Assembly (NCBI RefSeq): GCF_000412695.1
Contig: NC_021499.1
Location: forward strand, 3,038,001 to 3,102,000
Reading direction: 5' to 3'
DNA length: 64,000 nucleotides
Origin: Pseudomonas resinovorans NBRC 106553
GTDB taxonomy: Bacteria > Pseudomonadota > Gammaproteobacteria > Pseudomonadales > Pseudomonadaceae
Under the pieces are notes generated by a model, which had not been told where the DNA came from, did no database searches, and was given only the letters and a program-made list of their open reading frames with translations. Shown here one piece after another: positions 33,607-43,283 of this stretch. The translations under genes were made by a program, and so were the position numbers. Within the stretch, counting starts at the first letter, position 1; each line of letters begins with the position of its first letter.

Positions 33607-34794
33607 TCAGAGGCGTTCGAGCACCACGGCAATGCCCTGGCCGCCGCCAATGCACATGGTTACCAGGGCGTAGCGTCCGCCAGTGCGTTGCAACTCGTAG
33701 ATGGCCTTTATGGCGATGATGGCGCCGGTGGCGCCTATCGGGTGGCCAAGGGAGATGCCCGAGCCATTGGGATTGACCCTGGCTGGGTCCAGGCCCAGTT
33801 CGCGGGTGACGGCACATGCCTGGGCGGCGAAGGCTTCGTTTGCTTCGATCAGGTCAAGGTCGGCAATGCTGAGGCCAGCGCGTTCCAGTGCCTGGCGCGA
33901 GGCCGGCACCGGGCCAATGCCCATCTGCAACGGGTCCACCCCGGCATGGCCATACGAGAGGATGCGAGCCAACGGCTTGATGCCTCGGCGCTCGGCGGTG
34001 GCGCGCTCCATCAGCACGAGCGCGGCGGCACCATCGTTCAGTCCGGAAGCGTTGCCAGCAGTGACGCTGCCGAACTGACGATCAAATACAGGTTTCAACT
34101 TGGTGAAGTCGTCCGGCGAAGCATCGCGACGCACGTGCTCGTCGGTGTCGAACTGCACCGTACCTTTTCGGCTTTTCAGGGTGATCGGCAGGATCTGCTC
34201 GCGGAAGTGACCCTGCTCAATGGCGACGGCTGCTCGACGGTGGGACTCCAGTGCCAGGGCGTCCTGCTCTTCGCGGGAGATACTGTGGGCTTTGCCGACA
34301 TTCTCTGCGGTGATTCCCATGTGAACATTGTGGAAAGGGTCGGTGAGCGCGCCGGTAAGCATGTCGGTCAGTTTCACATCACCCATGCGCGCTCCGAATC
34401 GATTGGTAGCGCTGGAGTAGGGTGCACGGCTCATATTCTCCGCGCCGCCGGCCACAGCGACCTTGCTGTCGCCAAGGAGGATGCCCTGGGCAGCGCTGAT
34501 GATCGCCTGCAGGCCCGAACCGCACAGGCGGTTCAGCGTCAGGGCAGGAACCTGTTGGCCGATTCCAGCCTGCATGGCCACTACCCGGCTGAGGTACATG
34601 TCCCGGGCTTCGCTGTGGATCACGTTGCCGAACACCACATGGTCTACTTCTTCACCAGATACGCTGGCTCGACGCAGGGCTTCCTCTGTCACCAGGGCAC
34701 CCAGTTCCGTTGGCGGTAGGTCTTTCAGGCTGCCGCCGAAATCCCCGATCGCAGTGCGAACCCCGCTGACGATTACCACTTCATGCTCGCTCAT
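33607..34794 (-). CDS. Acetyl-CoA acyltransferase (degradative thiolase)
   Basis: Predicted 395 residues, full length. The classical biosynthetic/degradative thiolase residues are present: nucleophile Cys in LNRLCGSGLQA near residue 91, the GHPIGATG His near residue 350, and the second Cys in CIGGGQG near residue 384. It should release acetyl-CoA from a 3-ketoacyl-CoA. It is a single-gene unit with a terminator behind and an operator 32 bases ahead. It differs from the SCPx-type thiolase at 21233 and the Ltp2-like homologue at 62065, so three thiolase-fold types occur in the window. Confidence 0.93.
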   Translation of the reverse strand: MSEHEVVIVSGVRTAIGDFGGSLKDLPPTELGALVTEEALRRASVSGEEVDHVVFGNVIHSEARDMYLSRVVAMQAGIGQQVPALTLNRLCGSGLQAIISAAQGILLGDSKVAVAGGAENMSRAPYSSATNRFGARMGDVKLTDMLTGALTDPFHNVHMGITAENVGKAHSISREEQDALALESHRRAAVAIEQGHFREQILPITLKSRKGTVQFDTDEHVRRDASPDDFTKLKPVFDRQFGSVTAGNASGLNDGAAALVLMERATAERRGIKPLARILSYGHAGVDPLQMGIGPVPASRQALERAGLSIADLDLIEANEAFAAQACAVTRELGLDPARVNPNGSGISLGHPIGATGAIIAIKAIYELQRTGGRYALVTMCIGGGQGIAVVLERL

Positions 34795-34826
34795 CTTCGT
34801 TCCTCATGCTTGGCGTGATGCTGTAA

Positions 34827-34845
34827 AAATAACTACTAGTCAGTT
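34827..34845. promoter_or_regulatory. Shared operator element, site 8
   Basis: AAATA-ACTACTAGT-CAGTT; the right arm is perfect, the left arm weak. It lies between the divergent thiolase and chemoreceptor genes. Confidence 0.5.
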
Positions 34846-34904
34846 ATTATTCCGCATTCGCCGTTGGCATTGCCAGCGCCGAGGCTTGCAACCCACGCCA
34901 CTTG

Positions 34905-34915
34905 AACAAGAACAA
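34905..34915 (+). promoter_or_regulatory. Crc/Hfq-type CA motif before the chemoreceptor
   Basis: AACAAGAACAA, overlapping AAnAAnAA matches, 13 bases before the ATG at 34929. Confidence 0.4.
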
Positions 34916-34928
34916 TGAGGGCATCGTG

Positions 34929-36956
34929 ATGAAGGTTGTGCTGAATCCCGGGATACTGCTGATGAATCGTCTGAGCTTCGCCATGAAGTTCAGCCTGATC
35001 AGCGCCCTGTTCTTCGTGCCTTTGTTGGGCACCAACTACTACCTGGTGCGTGATGCCCAGCGCCAGTGGAGCGACGCCAGCGCCTTGCTGGGTAGCCTGC
35101 CGCTGGTGGAGCAGGCTCTCGATCTGCAGTACCAACTGGACCAACTGAAGGACCTCACCCTGATTCGCGTGCGGGTCAGCCAGGTGAACAAGAGCAGTGA
35201 CATCGATCAACGCATTCGTGCGGCCGAGGCTCGTGCGGTGGAACTGGCGCAACGACTTGAATGGAGCGGCGCAGACATCGAGCAGGAGCGCATATTCGGG
35301 CAGAAGCGAGATGAGCTGCGGGAAGGGTTGCAGCGTTTGGCCGGGGCCGATGGCGGTGCTCCTAAAATGGAGCTTGCAGGTCAGCTGGCCAAGCGTTGCG
35401 AGCTGTTCCTGATCTACCTGGTAGCTCAGGTCGGTCTCAGCCAGGATCCGCAGCCACTTGTGCGCCAGGTGGCCGAGTTGGTCAGCATCACGGCACCAAA
35501 GGTGATGCAACTTCTGAACAGTGCACGTGCCCAGGGCGCGGCGGCGCTGGGCCAGGGCTTCCTCAGTTCCAACGACACCATTCTGCTCGACAACTTGGTG
35601 GTCGAACTGGGGCAACTGGGTGGTGAGTACGGACTCAAGACCGAGGATCTGTTGGCGAGCGCCAAGGGCTACCAGGATCTCGCTCACGCGGTAGGTGAGA
35701 GTCTCAATGGCGTGACCGGCGCCCGTATGCTGGTGGATGAGCAAGTCCTGAATGCCACAGAACTGAAGACGCCGTGGACCGTCTTCTTCGACCAAATGGC
35801 CGGGTTCAGCCAGACCAGTCAGCGCCTAGGTGTAACTGCGCTAAATGTCCTTGGCGAAGAGCTCGAGGCGCGTGTCGCCGAGGCCCGTCGGCAAATGACC
35901 TTGCTGCTGGCAACGTTGGCGGCGATCTTCTTGCTGATCCTCTACCTCTATAGTGCCTTCTACCTCTCTACTCGTGGCGTGCTCGGCCAGTTGGGGAGGG
36001 TCATGCACAAGGTGGCGGCCGGTGACATGACGGCAAGTTTCCATGGCGACAGCCGCGACGAATTGGCTGACTTGGGAACCATCTTCAACGGCACTGTGGG
36101 GCAGATCCAGGACCTGATCCGCCGAGTCAGTGGTGTTGCCCTGCAGGTCGGTCAGCAGACCGCGTTGGTGCAGTCAGTCTCGGCCGCCAGCTCTCGAGCC
36201 GTGGCGGAGCAACGTGGCCAGCTCGAACAGGTTGCTACGGCCATGAACCAACTGTCCGCCACGGCCCAGGAAGTGGCACGTAGCGCCGTGGCCGCTGCTG
36301 ACTGTGCCCGCAGCGCCAATGACGAGACTGTGCGCGGGCGTGGCATGGTTCGTCGTCAGGTAGAGAACATCCAAGCCTTGGCCGGGGAGATCGACAAGTC
36401 GATGTTGGTCATCAATCAGCTGGCTGCCGACAGTAATTCCATAGGCCAGGTGCTGGACGTGATCAAGAGCATCGCCGAACAGACCAACCTGCTGGCACTC
36501 AATGCCGCTATCGAGGCGGCGCGAGCGGGCGAGCAGGGGCGTGGATTCGCAGTGGTGGCCGACGAAGTGCGTACTCTCGCCCAGCGCACTCAGCAGTCCA
36601 CCACCGAGATCGAGCAGATGATCGTCAACCTGCGTAACCGGGTTGGTGCAACGGTCAAGGCCATGGGCGAGAGCCACCAGATGGCCGGGGCAACCGCGAG
36701 TCAGGCCGACCACGTGGAGGCGGCGTTGGACAACATCCTTGGTGCCATCGGCACCATTGTCGACCAGAGTCAGCAGATCGCTGCGGCGGCCGAGCAGCAG
36801 ACTGCGGTGTCCCAGGACATCGACAAGAATCTGGTGGGGATCAGTCAGGTGGGCGAGCGAACTGCCAAGGACGCAGCCCGTGCCGAGCAAGCCAGTGAGG
36901 AATTGCTCGGACAAGTGGGAAATCTTCAACAGGTGATCGGAACTTTCCGTATCTGA
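34929..36956 (+). CDS. Methyl-accepting chemotaxis protein
   Basis: Predicted 675 residues from the ATG at 34929, chosen because GAGGG lies seven bases upstream (GTG at 34926 and TTG at 34902 are alternatives). A first membrane helix near residues 18-38, a ~285-residue periplasmic helical sensor region, a second helix near residues 325-345, a HAMP segment, and the cytoplasmic signalling domain with the highly conserved [19 protein letters not shown] tip are present. It probably directs swimming toward the regulon's substrate or a product. The shared operator upstream is placed for co-regulation with the thiolase. The ligand is unknown. Confidence 0.93.
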   Translation: MKVVLNPGILLMNRLSFAMKFSLISALFFVPLLGTNYYLVRDAQRQWSDASALLGSLPLVEQALDLQYQLDQLKDLTLIRVRVSQVNKSSDIDQRIRAAEARAVELAQRLEWSGADIEQERIFGQKRDELREGLQRLAGADGGAPKMELAGQLAKRCELFLIYLVAQVGLSQDPQPLVRQVAELVSITAPKVMQLLNSARAQGAAALGQGFLSSNDTILLDNLVVELGQLGGEYGLKTEDLLASAKGYQDLAHAVGESLNGVTGARMLVDEQVLNATELKTPWTVFFDQMAGFSQTSQRLGVTALNVLGEELEARVAEARRQMTLLLATLAAIFLLILYLYSAFYLSTRGVLGQLGRVMHKVAAGDMTASFHGDSRDELADLGTIFNGTVGQIQDLIRRVSGVALQVGQQTALVQSVSAASSRAVAEQRGQLEQVATAMNQLSATAQEVARSAVAAADCARSANDETVRGRGMVRRQVENIQALAGEIDKSMLVINQLAADSNSIGQVLDVIKSIAEQTNLLALNAAIEAARAGEQGRGFAVVADEVRTLAQRTQQSTTEIEQMIVNLRNRVGATVKAMGESHQMAGATASQADHVEAALDNILGAIGTIVDQSQQIAAAAEQQTAVSQDIDKNLVGISQVGERTAKDAARAEQASEELLGQVGNLQQVIGTFRI

Positions 36957-37032
36957 AGACTCACATGACGCCTCCGCACCCTCGGCTTGTCTGCGATGTG
37001 GCGGACGCAGAAGCCCAAAACAGGACCAACTG

Positions 37033-38223
37033 ATGAGCGAAACTTCAGCTCCCGCTGTACTGTCCCTGCCACCCTTGCTGTTCGCCAACATGGCCTGCAC
37101 CATGGCCGTGGTCTCGTTTGTCTCCCTGGCCGGTCCAATCTCGCGCCTGCTAGGCCTGCAACCCTGGCAGGCGGGCTTTGCTGTCACCCTGGGTGGCATC
37201 CTGTGGATGCTGCTGGCCCGGTTCTGGGGAGCGATGGCCGACCGCCACGGACGCCGGCATACCCTGCTGCTGGGTGCAGCAGGCGTGATTTTGGCGTACT
37301 GGAGCATGTGCGCGGTCATCGTTCTGTCGCTGCGCCTGCTACCTCCGGCGTTACTGGCATTCATCGGACTGGTGCTCACCCGGGGCGCGGTCGGTGCTTT
37401 CTATTCTGCGATCCCTACCACGGCCCAGGCCCTGATCGCCGATCACTACGCCCCGGCCGAACGGGCCGGAGCATTGGCGGCTCTGGGCGCCTCAGGCGCC
37501 TTCGGCATGGTGGCTGGCCCGGCCCTGGCTGGCCTGCTGGCGCAATCCAACCTGACCTTGCCGCTTTATGTCACCGCGTTGCTGCCTGTAATCGGCTTTT
37601 TTGCCCTGTGGTACACCTTGCCGCGTCATGAGCACCTGCGCCACCGCAGCAAGGTACTTTTGCGCTTGGCCGATCCTCGCTTACGCCGGGCCATGACGGT
37701 CTGTCTGGTCGTGGTGAGTGCCATAGGTGCCGCGCAGATGACCGCGGGTTTTTATGCCCTTGACCGCCTGCACCTAGAGCCGGTTTCCGCAGCCAGGGCC
37801 GCCAGCCTCGCGCTGACGCTGACCGGTCTCGCCATGATCCTGGCGCAATTGCTGGTGCGTCGCCTGGGCTGGTCGGCGCAGCGGCTCATCCGCATCGGCG
37901 GCTTGGTTGCGGCGGCAGGTTTTTTCATGACCGCGCTGACCTCCTCGGTCATGTTGCTTGCTGTCAGCTTCTTCATTTCCGCCCTAGGCATGGGCTGGTT
38001 GTTCCCGGCCTTCGCGGCCCTGGCGACGAATGCGGTCGAGCCTCACGAACAGGGGGCAGCGGCGGGTTCGATCGGGGTAATGCAGGGGCTTGGCATCGTG
38101 GTCGGCCCATTGGCCGGGACGCTGCTGCTCGGCATCGGCTCAACAGTACCGTTCTGGGTACTGGCGGTACTGCTGGCAGGAACGGCACTCTGGCCGTCCG
38201 GGACTGGGCCGGTGCGGGACTGA
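37033..38223 (+). CDS. MFS transporter (DHA1-like)
   Basis: Predicted 396 residues with 12 probable membrane helices. The loop 2-3 signature appears as GAMADRHGRRHTLLLG near residue 70. The size and motif fit drug:H+ antiporter-1 exporters such as TetA relatives. It follows the chemoreceptor by 76 bases on the same strand and may share its transcript. Substrate not predictable; it may export a toxic pathway compound or be unrelated to the regulon. Confidence 0.85.
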   Translation: MSETSAPAVLSLPPLLFANMACTMAVVSFVSLAGPISRLLGLQPWQAGFAVTLGGILWMLLARFWGAMADRHGRRHTLLLGAAGVILAYWSMCAVIVLSLRLLPPALLAFIGLVLTRGAVGAFYSAIPTTAQALIADHYAPAERAGALAALGASGAFGMVAGPALAGLLAQSNLTLPLYVTALLPVIGFFALWYTLPRHEHLRHRSKVLLRLADPRLRRAMTVCLVVVSAIGAAQMTAGFYALDRLHLEPVSAARAASLALTLTGLAMILAQLLVRRLGWSAQRLIRIGGLVAAAGFFMTALTSSVMLLAVSFFISALGMGWLFPAFAALATNAVEPHEQGAAAGSIGVMQGLGIVVGPLAGTLLLGIGSTVPFWVLAVLLAGTALWPSGTGPVRD

Positions 38224-38247
38224 AGGTGGTAAAAGCGGAGGGGGGGC

Positions 38248-38273
38248 AAGCCATCCATGTTAACGGATGGCTT
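38248..38273. terminator. Hairpin between convergent MFS and glcB
   Basis: A 9-bp stem AAGCCATCC/GGATGGCTT with an 8-base loop. Only a short T-run follows, so termination strength is uncertain. Confidence 0.5.
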
Positions 38274-38294
38274 TGCCGGCTTGGTGCGAGAAGG

Positions 38295-40469
38295 TCAGTT
38301 TCTGCTCTTGAACGACAAGCGGAAACGATGCAGCAGAGGTTCGGTATAGCCGCTTGGTTGCGCGCAACCTTCGAAGACCAGCGCACAAGCGGCCTGGAAG
38401 GCAACGGAAGAGTCGAAGTCCGGCGCCATGGGCCTGTAGTTCGGGTCGCTAGCGTTCTGCTGGTCAACCACCTTGGCCATGCGCTGTAGCACCTCAAGAA
38501 CCTGGTCGCGGCTGACCACGCCATGGCGGAGCCAGTTGGCCATGTGTTGACTGGAGATGCGCAGGGTGGCGCGGTCTTCCATCAGGCCCACGTCGTGAAT
38601 GTCCGGCACTTTGGAACAGCCGACACCTTGTTCTACCCAGCGCACCACATAGCCGAGCAGGCCCTGGGCGTTGTTCTCCAGCTCTTCGCGAATGGCAGAG
38701 GCGTCCCACTCAGGCCTCTCGGCCACCGGCACCGTCAGCAGGCCGTTGAGCAACCCTTCGCGTTCGGTGGCGAGATCGATGCGCTCCAGCTCCTGCTGCA
38801 CCTCCTGCACATCCACCTGGTGGTAATGCAAGGCGTGTAGGGTAGCCGCAGTTGGAGAGGGCACCCAGGCGGTGTTGGCGCCGGCCTTGGGATGGGCGAT
38901 CTTCTGCGCCAGCATGGCCGCCATCAGGTCCGGCATGGCCCACATGCCCTTGCCGATCTGCGCGCGGCCGCGCAGGCCGCAGGCTAGGCCCACCAGCACG
39001 TTGTTGCGCTCGTAGGACTGAATCCAGGCGGTGGATTTCATATCGCCCTTGCGCAGCATCGGGCCAGCTTCCATGGCGGTGTGCATCTCATCGCCGGTAC
39101 GGTCGAGGAAGCCGGTGTTGATGAACGCCACTCGTGCCGAGGCAGCGCTGATGCAGGCCTGGAGGTTGACACTGGTGCGTCGCTCCTCGTCCATGATCCC
39201 CATCTTCAGCGTATGGCGTGGCAGATTCAGTAAATCCTCCACGCGGCCGAAGAGTTCATTGGCGAAGGCGACTTCGCTCGGGCCATGCATTTTCGGTTTG
39301 ACGATATAGATGGAGCCGCACCGCGAGTTGCGCCGGCTCTTCAGATCGTGCAGCGAGGCGAGGGTGGTGACCACGCCGTCGAGAATGCCTTCGGGAATCT
39401 CCCGACCTTCGCCATCGAGGATGGCCGGGTTGGTCATCAGGTGGCCGACGTTACGCACGAACATCAGCGAACGGCCGGGCAGTCTCAGGGCCGAACCGTC
39501 AGCAGCCGTGTAGCTACGGTCGGCATTGAGGCTGCGGGTGAACGTCTTGCCGCCCTTGCTGACTTCTTCGGTGAGCTCGCCCTTCATCAGGCCAAGCCAG
39601 TTACGATAGACCTGTACCTTGTCGGCGGCATCCACCGCGGCCACCGAGTCCTCGCAATCCATGATGGCGCTGAGGGCGGCTTCCAGCAGCACGTCCTTGA
39701 TCCCGGCGGCGTCGGTTGTGCCAATGGGGTGGTTGGTGTCGATCTGGATCTCGAAGTGCAGGCCGTGGTTTTTCAGCAGGATGGCGCTCGGTGCTTGTGC
39801 CGCGCCCTGGAAGCCGATGAAGCGCCGTGGATCGCGCAGCGTGCTCTGGCGGTCGCCGAGGCTAACCAGCAACTGGCCATTCTCCACCCGATAGCGGGTA
39901 GCCTCGGTATGTGAGCCGTCGGCTAGCGGCGCGGCCTGGTCAAGGAAGGCGCGGGCAAAGGCAATCACTCGTGCGCCGCGCACCGGATTGTAGTCGGCAC
40001 CTTTCTCCGCGCCGTCGTCTTCAGGGATGGCATCGGTGCCGTAGAGCGCGTCGTAAAGCGAACCCCAGCGCGCGTTAGCGGCGTTCAGCGCGTAACGCGG
40101 GTTGGACATGGGGACGACCAATTGCGGCCCGGCCTGTTCGGCGAGCTCCGGATCGACATCAGTGGTCGTGGCCTGCACTTGCTTCGATTGCGCCGCCAGA
40201 TAGCCTATCTCGCCCAGGAATTTGCGGTACGCCGACATGTCGCGGATGGGGCCTGGGTGGCTGCGGTGCCAGCTATCCAGTTCGCTTTGCAGGCGATCCC
40301 GCTCGGCGAGGAGGTCGCGGTTCTTCGGCGCCAGGTCGTGGACGAGGGCATTGAAGCCCTGCCAGAACCTGTCCTGGTCCAGGCCGGTGCCCGGCAGCGC
40401 TTCGTTTTCGATAAAGGCAGCCAGTTCAGTGGCCACCTGCAGGCGGTGGCGACTCACGCGTTCGGTCAT
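38295..40469 (-). CDS. glcB: Malate synthase G
   Basis: Predicted 724 residues, the normal length for the G isoform. The ATG at 40469 has GGAGAAAC upstream; the longer frame reads into glcG. Conserved blocks include DNRFIGFQG-type ([11 protein letters not shown]), the [13 protein letters not shown] region with the catalytic Arg, [13 protein letters not shown], and [12 protein letters not shown]. It condenses glyoxylate with acetyl-CoA to malate and CoA. It is the last gene of the glcDEFGB cluster, where it consumes glyoxylate made by glycolate oxidase, and could also deal with acetyl-CoA from the surrounding pathways. Confidence 0.96.
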   Translation of the reverse strand: MTERVSRHRLQVATELAAFIENEALPGTGLDQDRFWQGFNALVHDLAPKNRDLLAERDRLQSELDSWHRSHPGPIRDMSAYRKFLGEIGYLAAQSKQVQATTTDVDPELAEQAGPQLVVPMSNPRYALNAANARWGSLYDALYGTDAIPEDDGAEKGADYNPVRGARVIAFARAFLDQAAPLADGSHTEATRYRVENGQLLVSLGDRQSTLRDPRRFIGFQGAAQAPSAILLKNHGLHFEIQIDTNHPIGTTDAAGIKDVLLEAALSAIMDCEDSVAAVDAADKVQVYRNWLGLMKGELTEEVSKGGKTFTRSLNADRSYTAADGSALRLPGRSLMFVRNVGHLMTNPAILDGEGREIPEGILDGVVTTLASLHDLKSRRNSRCGSIYIVKPKMHGPSEVAFANELFGRVEDLLNLPRHTLKMGIMDEERRTSVNLQACISAASARVAFINTGFLDRTGDEMHTAMEAGPMLRKGDMKSTAWIQSYERNNVLVGLACGLRGRAQIGKGMWAMPDLMAAMLAQKIAHPKAGANTAWVPSPTAATLHALHYHQVDVQEVQQELERIDLATEREGLLNGLLTVPVAERPEWDASAIREELENNAQGLLGYVVRWVEQGVGCSKVPDIHDVGLMEDRATLRISSQHMANWLRHGVVSRDQVLEVLQRMAKVVDQQNASDPNYRPMAPDFDSSVAFQAACALVFEGCAQPSGYTEPLLHRFRLSFKSRN

Positions 40470-40488
40470 GCTGTTTCTCCGTTGAAAA

Positions 40489-40890
40489 TCAGGCCAGGCA
40501 CTGGGCACCGGCGCGGGCGATCTGGGCGTCCTGCTCGGCCTTGACACCGGACACGCCGATGGCACCGACCACCTGGCCGTCCACCATCACCGGCACACCG
40601 CCCTCCAGGGAGGTGAGCAAGGGTGCCGAGAGAAAGGCGCTGCGCCCGCCGTTGACCATATCTTCGTAGCCCTTGGATTCACGGCGGCCGAGGGCGGCGG
40701 TACGAGCTTTCTCCGTGGCGATGTAGGCGCCAATCGGTGCGCAACCGTCGAGACGCTCCAATGCCAGCGGATGACCGCCGTCGTCGACGATGGCTATGGA
40801 CACGGTCCACTGGTTGGCTTCGGCCTCGGCGCGAGCGGCGGCGAGGATGCGGGTGACTTCGTTCTGGTTGAGCACTGCTTTGGTTTGCAT
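40489..40890 (-). CDS. glcG: GlcG/HbpS family protein
   Basis: Predicted 133 residues. The sequence follows the GlcG/HbpS (PF03928) pattern: [20 protein letters not shown] near residue 30, [26 protein letters not shown] near residue 98. HbpS members bind haem or cobalamin-like ligands; the role of GlcG in glycolate use is not established. It lies between glcF and glcB, with 19 bases to glcB, and a REP-like hairpin separates it from glcF. Confidence 0.92.
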   Translation of the reverse strand: MQTKAVLNQNEVTRILAAARAEAEANQWTVSIAIVDDGGHPLALERLDGCAPIGAYIATEKARTAALGRRESKGYEDMVNGGRSAFLSAPLLTSLEGGVPVMVDGQVVGAIGVSGVKAEQDAQIARAGAQCLA

Positions 40891-40919
40891 GGTTTTTCTC
40901 GCAAGTGTGTTCAGTTCAT

Positions 40920-40981
40920 GTAGCCCGGATGCAATTCGGGGAGTGCAGCGCCAGGACGGCCCCGGATTGCATCCGGGCTAC
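40920..40981. repeat. REP-type inverted repeat pair
   Basis: Two 22-base arms starting GTAGCCCGGATGCAATTCGG and its inverted copy differ at one position and flank an 18-base loop. This GTAGCCCGGATGC repeat is common between genes in Pseudomonas. Here it lies between glcF and glcG, where it may stabilise the upstream mRNA. Confidence 0.85.
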
Positions 40982-41001
40982 GAACGGCGCGATGCGCTGT
41001 G

Positions 41002-42219
41002 TCAGTCCATGGCCTCATCCACCAGCTCAATCCAATGTCGCACCGGAGTGCGACCCGCGCCGTCCAAGTGGGTCTGGCAGCCGATGTTGGCGGTGGCGAT
41101 CACCTGGGGCTGGCCGCTTTCCAGGGCGTTGAGCTTGTTATCGCGCAGTTGCCGCGACAGTTCTGGCTGGGTGATGGAGTAGGTGCCGGCCGAGCCGCAG
41201 CAAAGGTGTCCGTCGGGCACCGGGGTCAGGTGGAAGCCGAGCCGGCTGAGCACGTTTTCCACCGCGCCGCCGAGCTTCTGCGCGTGCTGCAGGGTGCAAG
41301 GGCAGTGGAAGGCAAGGCGTAGGTCGCTGCGGATACCGAGGCTTTCCAACTGTGCATCGCGGAGTACTTCCACCAGGTCCTTTGCCAGATTCGCTACACG
41401 CGAAGCCTTGGCGGCGTAACGCGGGTCATCCTTAAGCAGGTGACCGTATTCCTTGACGAAAGCGCCACAGCCGCTGGCGGTTTGGATGATTGCTTCGGCA
41501 CCGTTTTCGATGGCCGGCCACCAGGCGTCAATGTTGCGCCGTGCCCGGTCCAGGCCGGCGTCCTGGGCGTTTAGGTGATAGTCCACGGCACCGCAACAAC
41601 CGGCTTCACGGGCGGGGACGACGCTGATACCGAGGCGGTCCAGCACACGCGCGGCGGCGGCATTGGTATTGGGTGAGAGCCCGGGCTGCACGCAGCCTTC
41701 CAGCATTAGTACCTGGCGTTCATGGCGCACCTCGGGGCGTGGCTGTGCTGGCCGAATCTGGCGGGGCAGCTTGGCCTTGAGTGCCTCCGGCAACAAGGGA
41801 CGGAAGGCATGGCCGGTACGTACAAGGGTCTTGAACAGCCCTGCATGAGGCACCACGGCGCGCAGTCCGGCGCGGATAGCGCGTTCGCCCAATGGGCGTG
41901 GCACCCACTCCTCGACCACGGCGCGGCCGATATCCAGCAGGTTGTGGTACTGCACGCCGGAGGGACAGGTGGTTTCGCAGTTGCGGCAGGTCAGGCAACG
42001 ATCCAGGTGTTGCAGGGTGCTGGCGCTGGGTTCAAAGCCTTCGAGCACCTGTTTCATCAGGTAGATGCGCCCGCGTGGGCCGTCGAGTTCGTCGCCGAGC
42101 AACTGGTAAGTGGGGCAGGTGGCATTGCAGAAGCCGCAGTGCACGCAGGAGCGCAGGATCGCTTCTGCTTCCTCGCCGCGCGGCAGGGCGCGTGCTTGTT
42201 CGCTTAATTGGGTTTGCAT
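41002..42219 (-). CDS. glcF: Glycolate oxidase iron-sulphur subunit
   Basis: Predicted 405 residues; TGAGG precedes the ATG at 42219. Two [4Fe-4S] motifs are clear, CVHCGFCNATCPTY near residue 25 and CLTCRNCETTCPSG near residue 75, followed by two CCG domains (GCCGAVDYH and CCGSAGTY). It passes electrons from the FAD subunits GlcD/GlcE to the respiratory chain at the membrane. The gene starts 8 bases after glcE. Confidence 0.95.
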   Translation of the reverse strand: MQTQLSEQARALPRGEEAEAILRSCVHCGFCNATCPTYQLLGDELDGPRGRIYLMKQVLEGFEPSASTLQHLDRCLTCRNCETTCPSGVQYHNLLDIGRAVVEEWVPRPLGERAIRAGLRAVVPHAGLFKTLVRTGHAFRPLLPEALKAKLPRQIRPAQPRPEVRHERQVLMLEGCVQPGLSPNTNAAAARVLDRLGISVVPAREAGCCGAVDYHLNAQDAGLDRARRNIDAWWPAIENGAEAIIQTASGCGAFVKEYGHLLKDDPRYAAKASRVANLAKDLVEVLRDAQLESLGIRSDLRLAFHCPCTLQHAQKLGGAVENVLSRLGFHLTPVPDGHLCCGSAGTYSITQPELSRQLRDNKLNALESGQPQVIATANIGCQTHLDGAGRTPVRHWIELVDEAMD

Positions 42220-42227
42220 GGTCGGCC

Positions 42228-43283
42228 TCAGATTTCCGCGTACATCCGCCCGGGATTGAAGATCCCATGCGGGTCCAGTTGCGCCTTGAGCTGGCGGTGG
42301 TAGCGCATTAGCGCCGCCGGCAGCGGCTGGAAGGGGCTGTCGCAGGTTTCGTAGCAGGTTGCGTGGCCGCCGGCGTGGCTCACTACAGATCGGATGTCTT
42401 CGGCCGGCGCCTCGGATTTCAACCAGCGTTGGGCACCACCCCAATCCACCAGCTGTGCTCCTGGAAGCAACAGGGGCGGGGTGTTGTTGGGCAGAGAGAC
42501 ACGCCAAAGTGGGCGCTTATCGCTGAAGAAGGACAGACGCTGTTCGCGCAAGTCTTCCCAGAAATCGAGCCCGATGGTTTCGCAGCCGAGGCGGTCGCGA
42601 GCTGCGGCCACCGAGCCCTCGCCGCCTTCCAGGCGCAGATGCAGGTATTCGCCGTCATGGCAGGCGGCGCTGATGGGCAGCGGCTGCTGGCCCCATTGGG
42701 CGAGCTTTTGCAGGGCTTGCGACAGATCAAGCTCCAGGCGCAGGTTGGCCACGGCACGGGGTTTGGGCAGCACCTTGAGGGAAACTTCGGTAACCACCCC
42801 AAGGCAGCCGAAACTACCGGCCATCAGGCGTGACAGGTCATAGCCGGCAACGTTCTTCATCACTTCGCCGCCGAAACGGAGGTGCTTGCCCTGGCCCGTA
42901 ATGACGCGAGTGCCGAGGACGAAGTCTCGCACCGAGCCGGCCCAAGGGCGGCGCGGACCGGACAAGCCTGCGGCGACCATGCCTCCCACGGTCGCATCGG
43001 TTCCCAGGTGCGGTGGTTCGCAGGCCAGCAGTTGGCCTTGCTCATCCAGCGTCTGTTCCAGCTCCGCCAGCGGCGTGCCAGTGCGTACCGTCACTACCAG
43101 CTCGGTCGGGTCGTAAGTGACAATGCCACGATGTTCCCGGGTATCCAGCAGCTCGCCTGTCAGCACGCGGCCTAGGTGCGACTTGCTGCCGCCGCCCTGT
43201 ATCCGCAACGGTTTGCGCTGTGCGATGGCATCGTTGACCTGCTCCAGCAGCCGCGCACTGGCATCGAAAGATGTCTGGCTCAT
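42228..43283 (-). CDS. glcE: Glycolate oxidase FAD-binding subunit GlcE
   Basis: Predicted 351 residues, starting at the ATG at 43283 that overlaps the glcD stop. The FAD_binding_4 blocks RIQGGGSKSHLG, TVGGMVAAGLSGPRRPW and VMKNVAGYDLSRLMAGS are intact. It forms the glycolate oxidase complex with GlcD and GlcF, oxidising glycolate to glyoxylate. A related orphan copy occurs at 57307-58314. Confidence 0.95.
   Translation of the reverse strand: MSQTSFDASARLLEQVNDAIAQRKPLRIQGGGSKSHLGRVLTGELLDTREHRGIVTYDPTELVVTVRTGTPLAELEQTLDEQGQLLACEPPHLGTDATVGGMVAAGLSGPRRPWAGSVRDFVLGTRVITGQGKHLRFGGEVMKNVAGYDLSRLMAGSFGCLGVVTEVSLKVLPKPRAVANLRLELDLSQALQKLAQWGQQPLPISAACHDGEYLHLRLEGGEGSVAAARDRLGCETIGLDFWEDLREQRLSFFSDKRPLWRVSLPNNTPPLLLPGAQLVDWGGAQRWLKSEAPAEDIRSVVSHAGGHATCYETCDSPFQPLPAALMRYHRQLKAQLDPHGIFNPGRMYAEI

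Noticed and set aside
36174..37379. A 401-codon minus-strand frame over the chemoreceptor end
   Set aside because: Opposite the conserved chemoreceptor signalling domain; translation is repetitive and domain-free.
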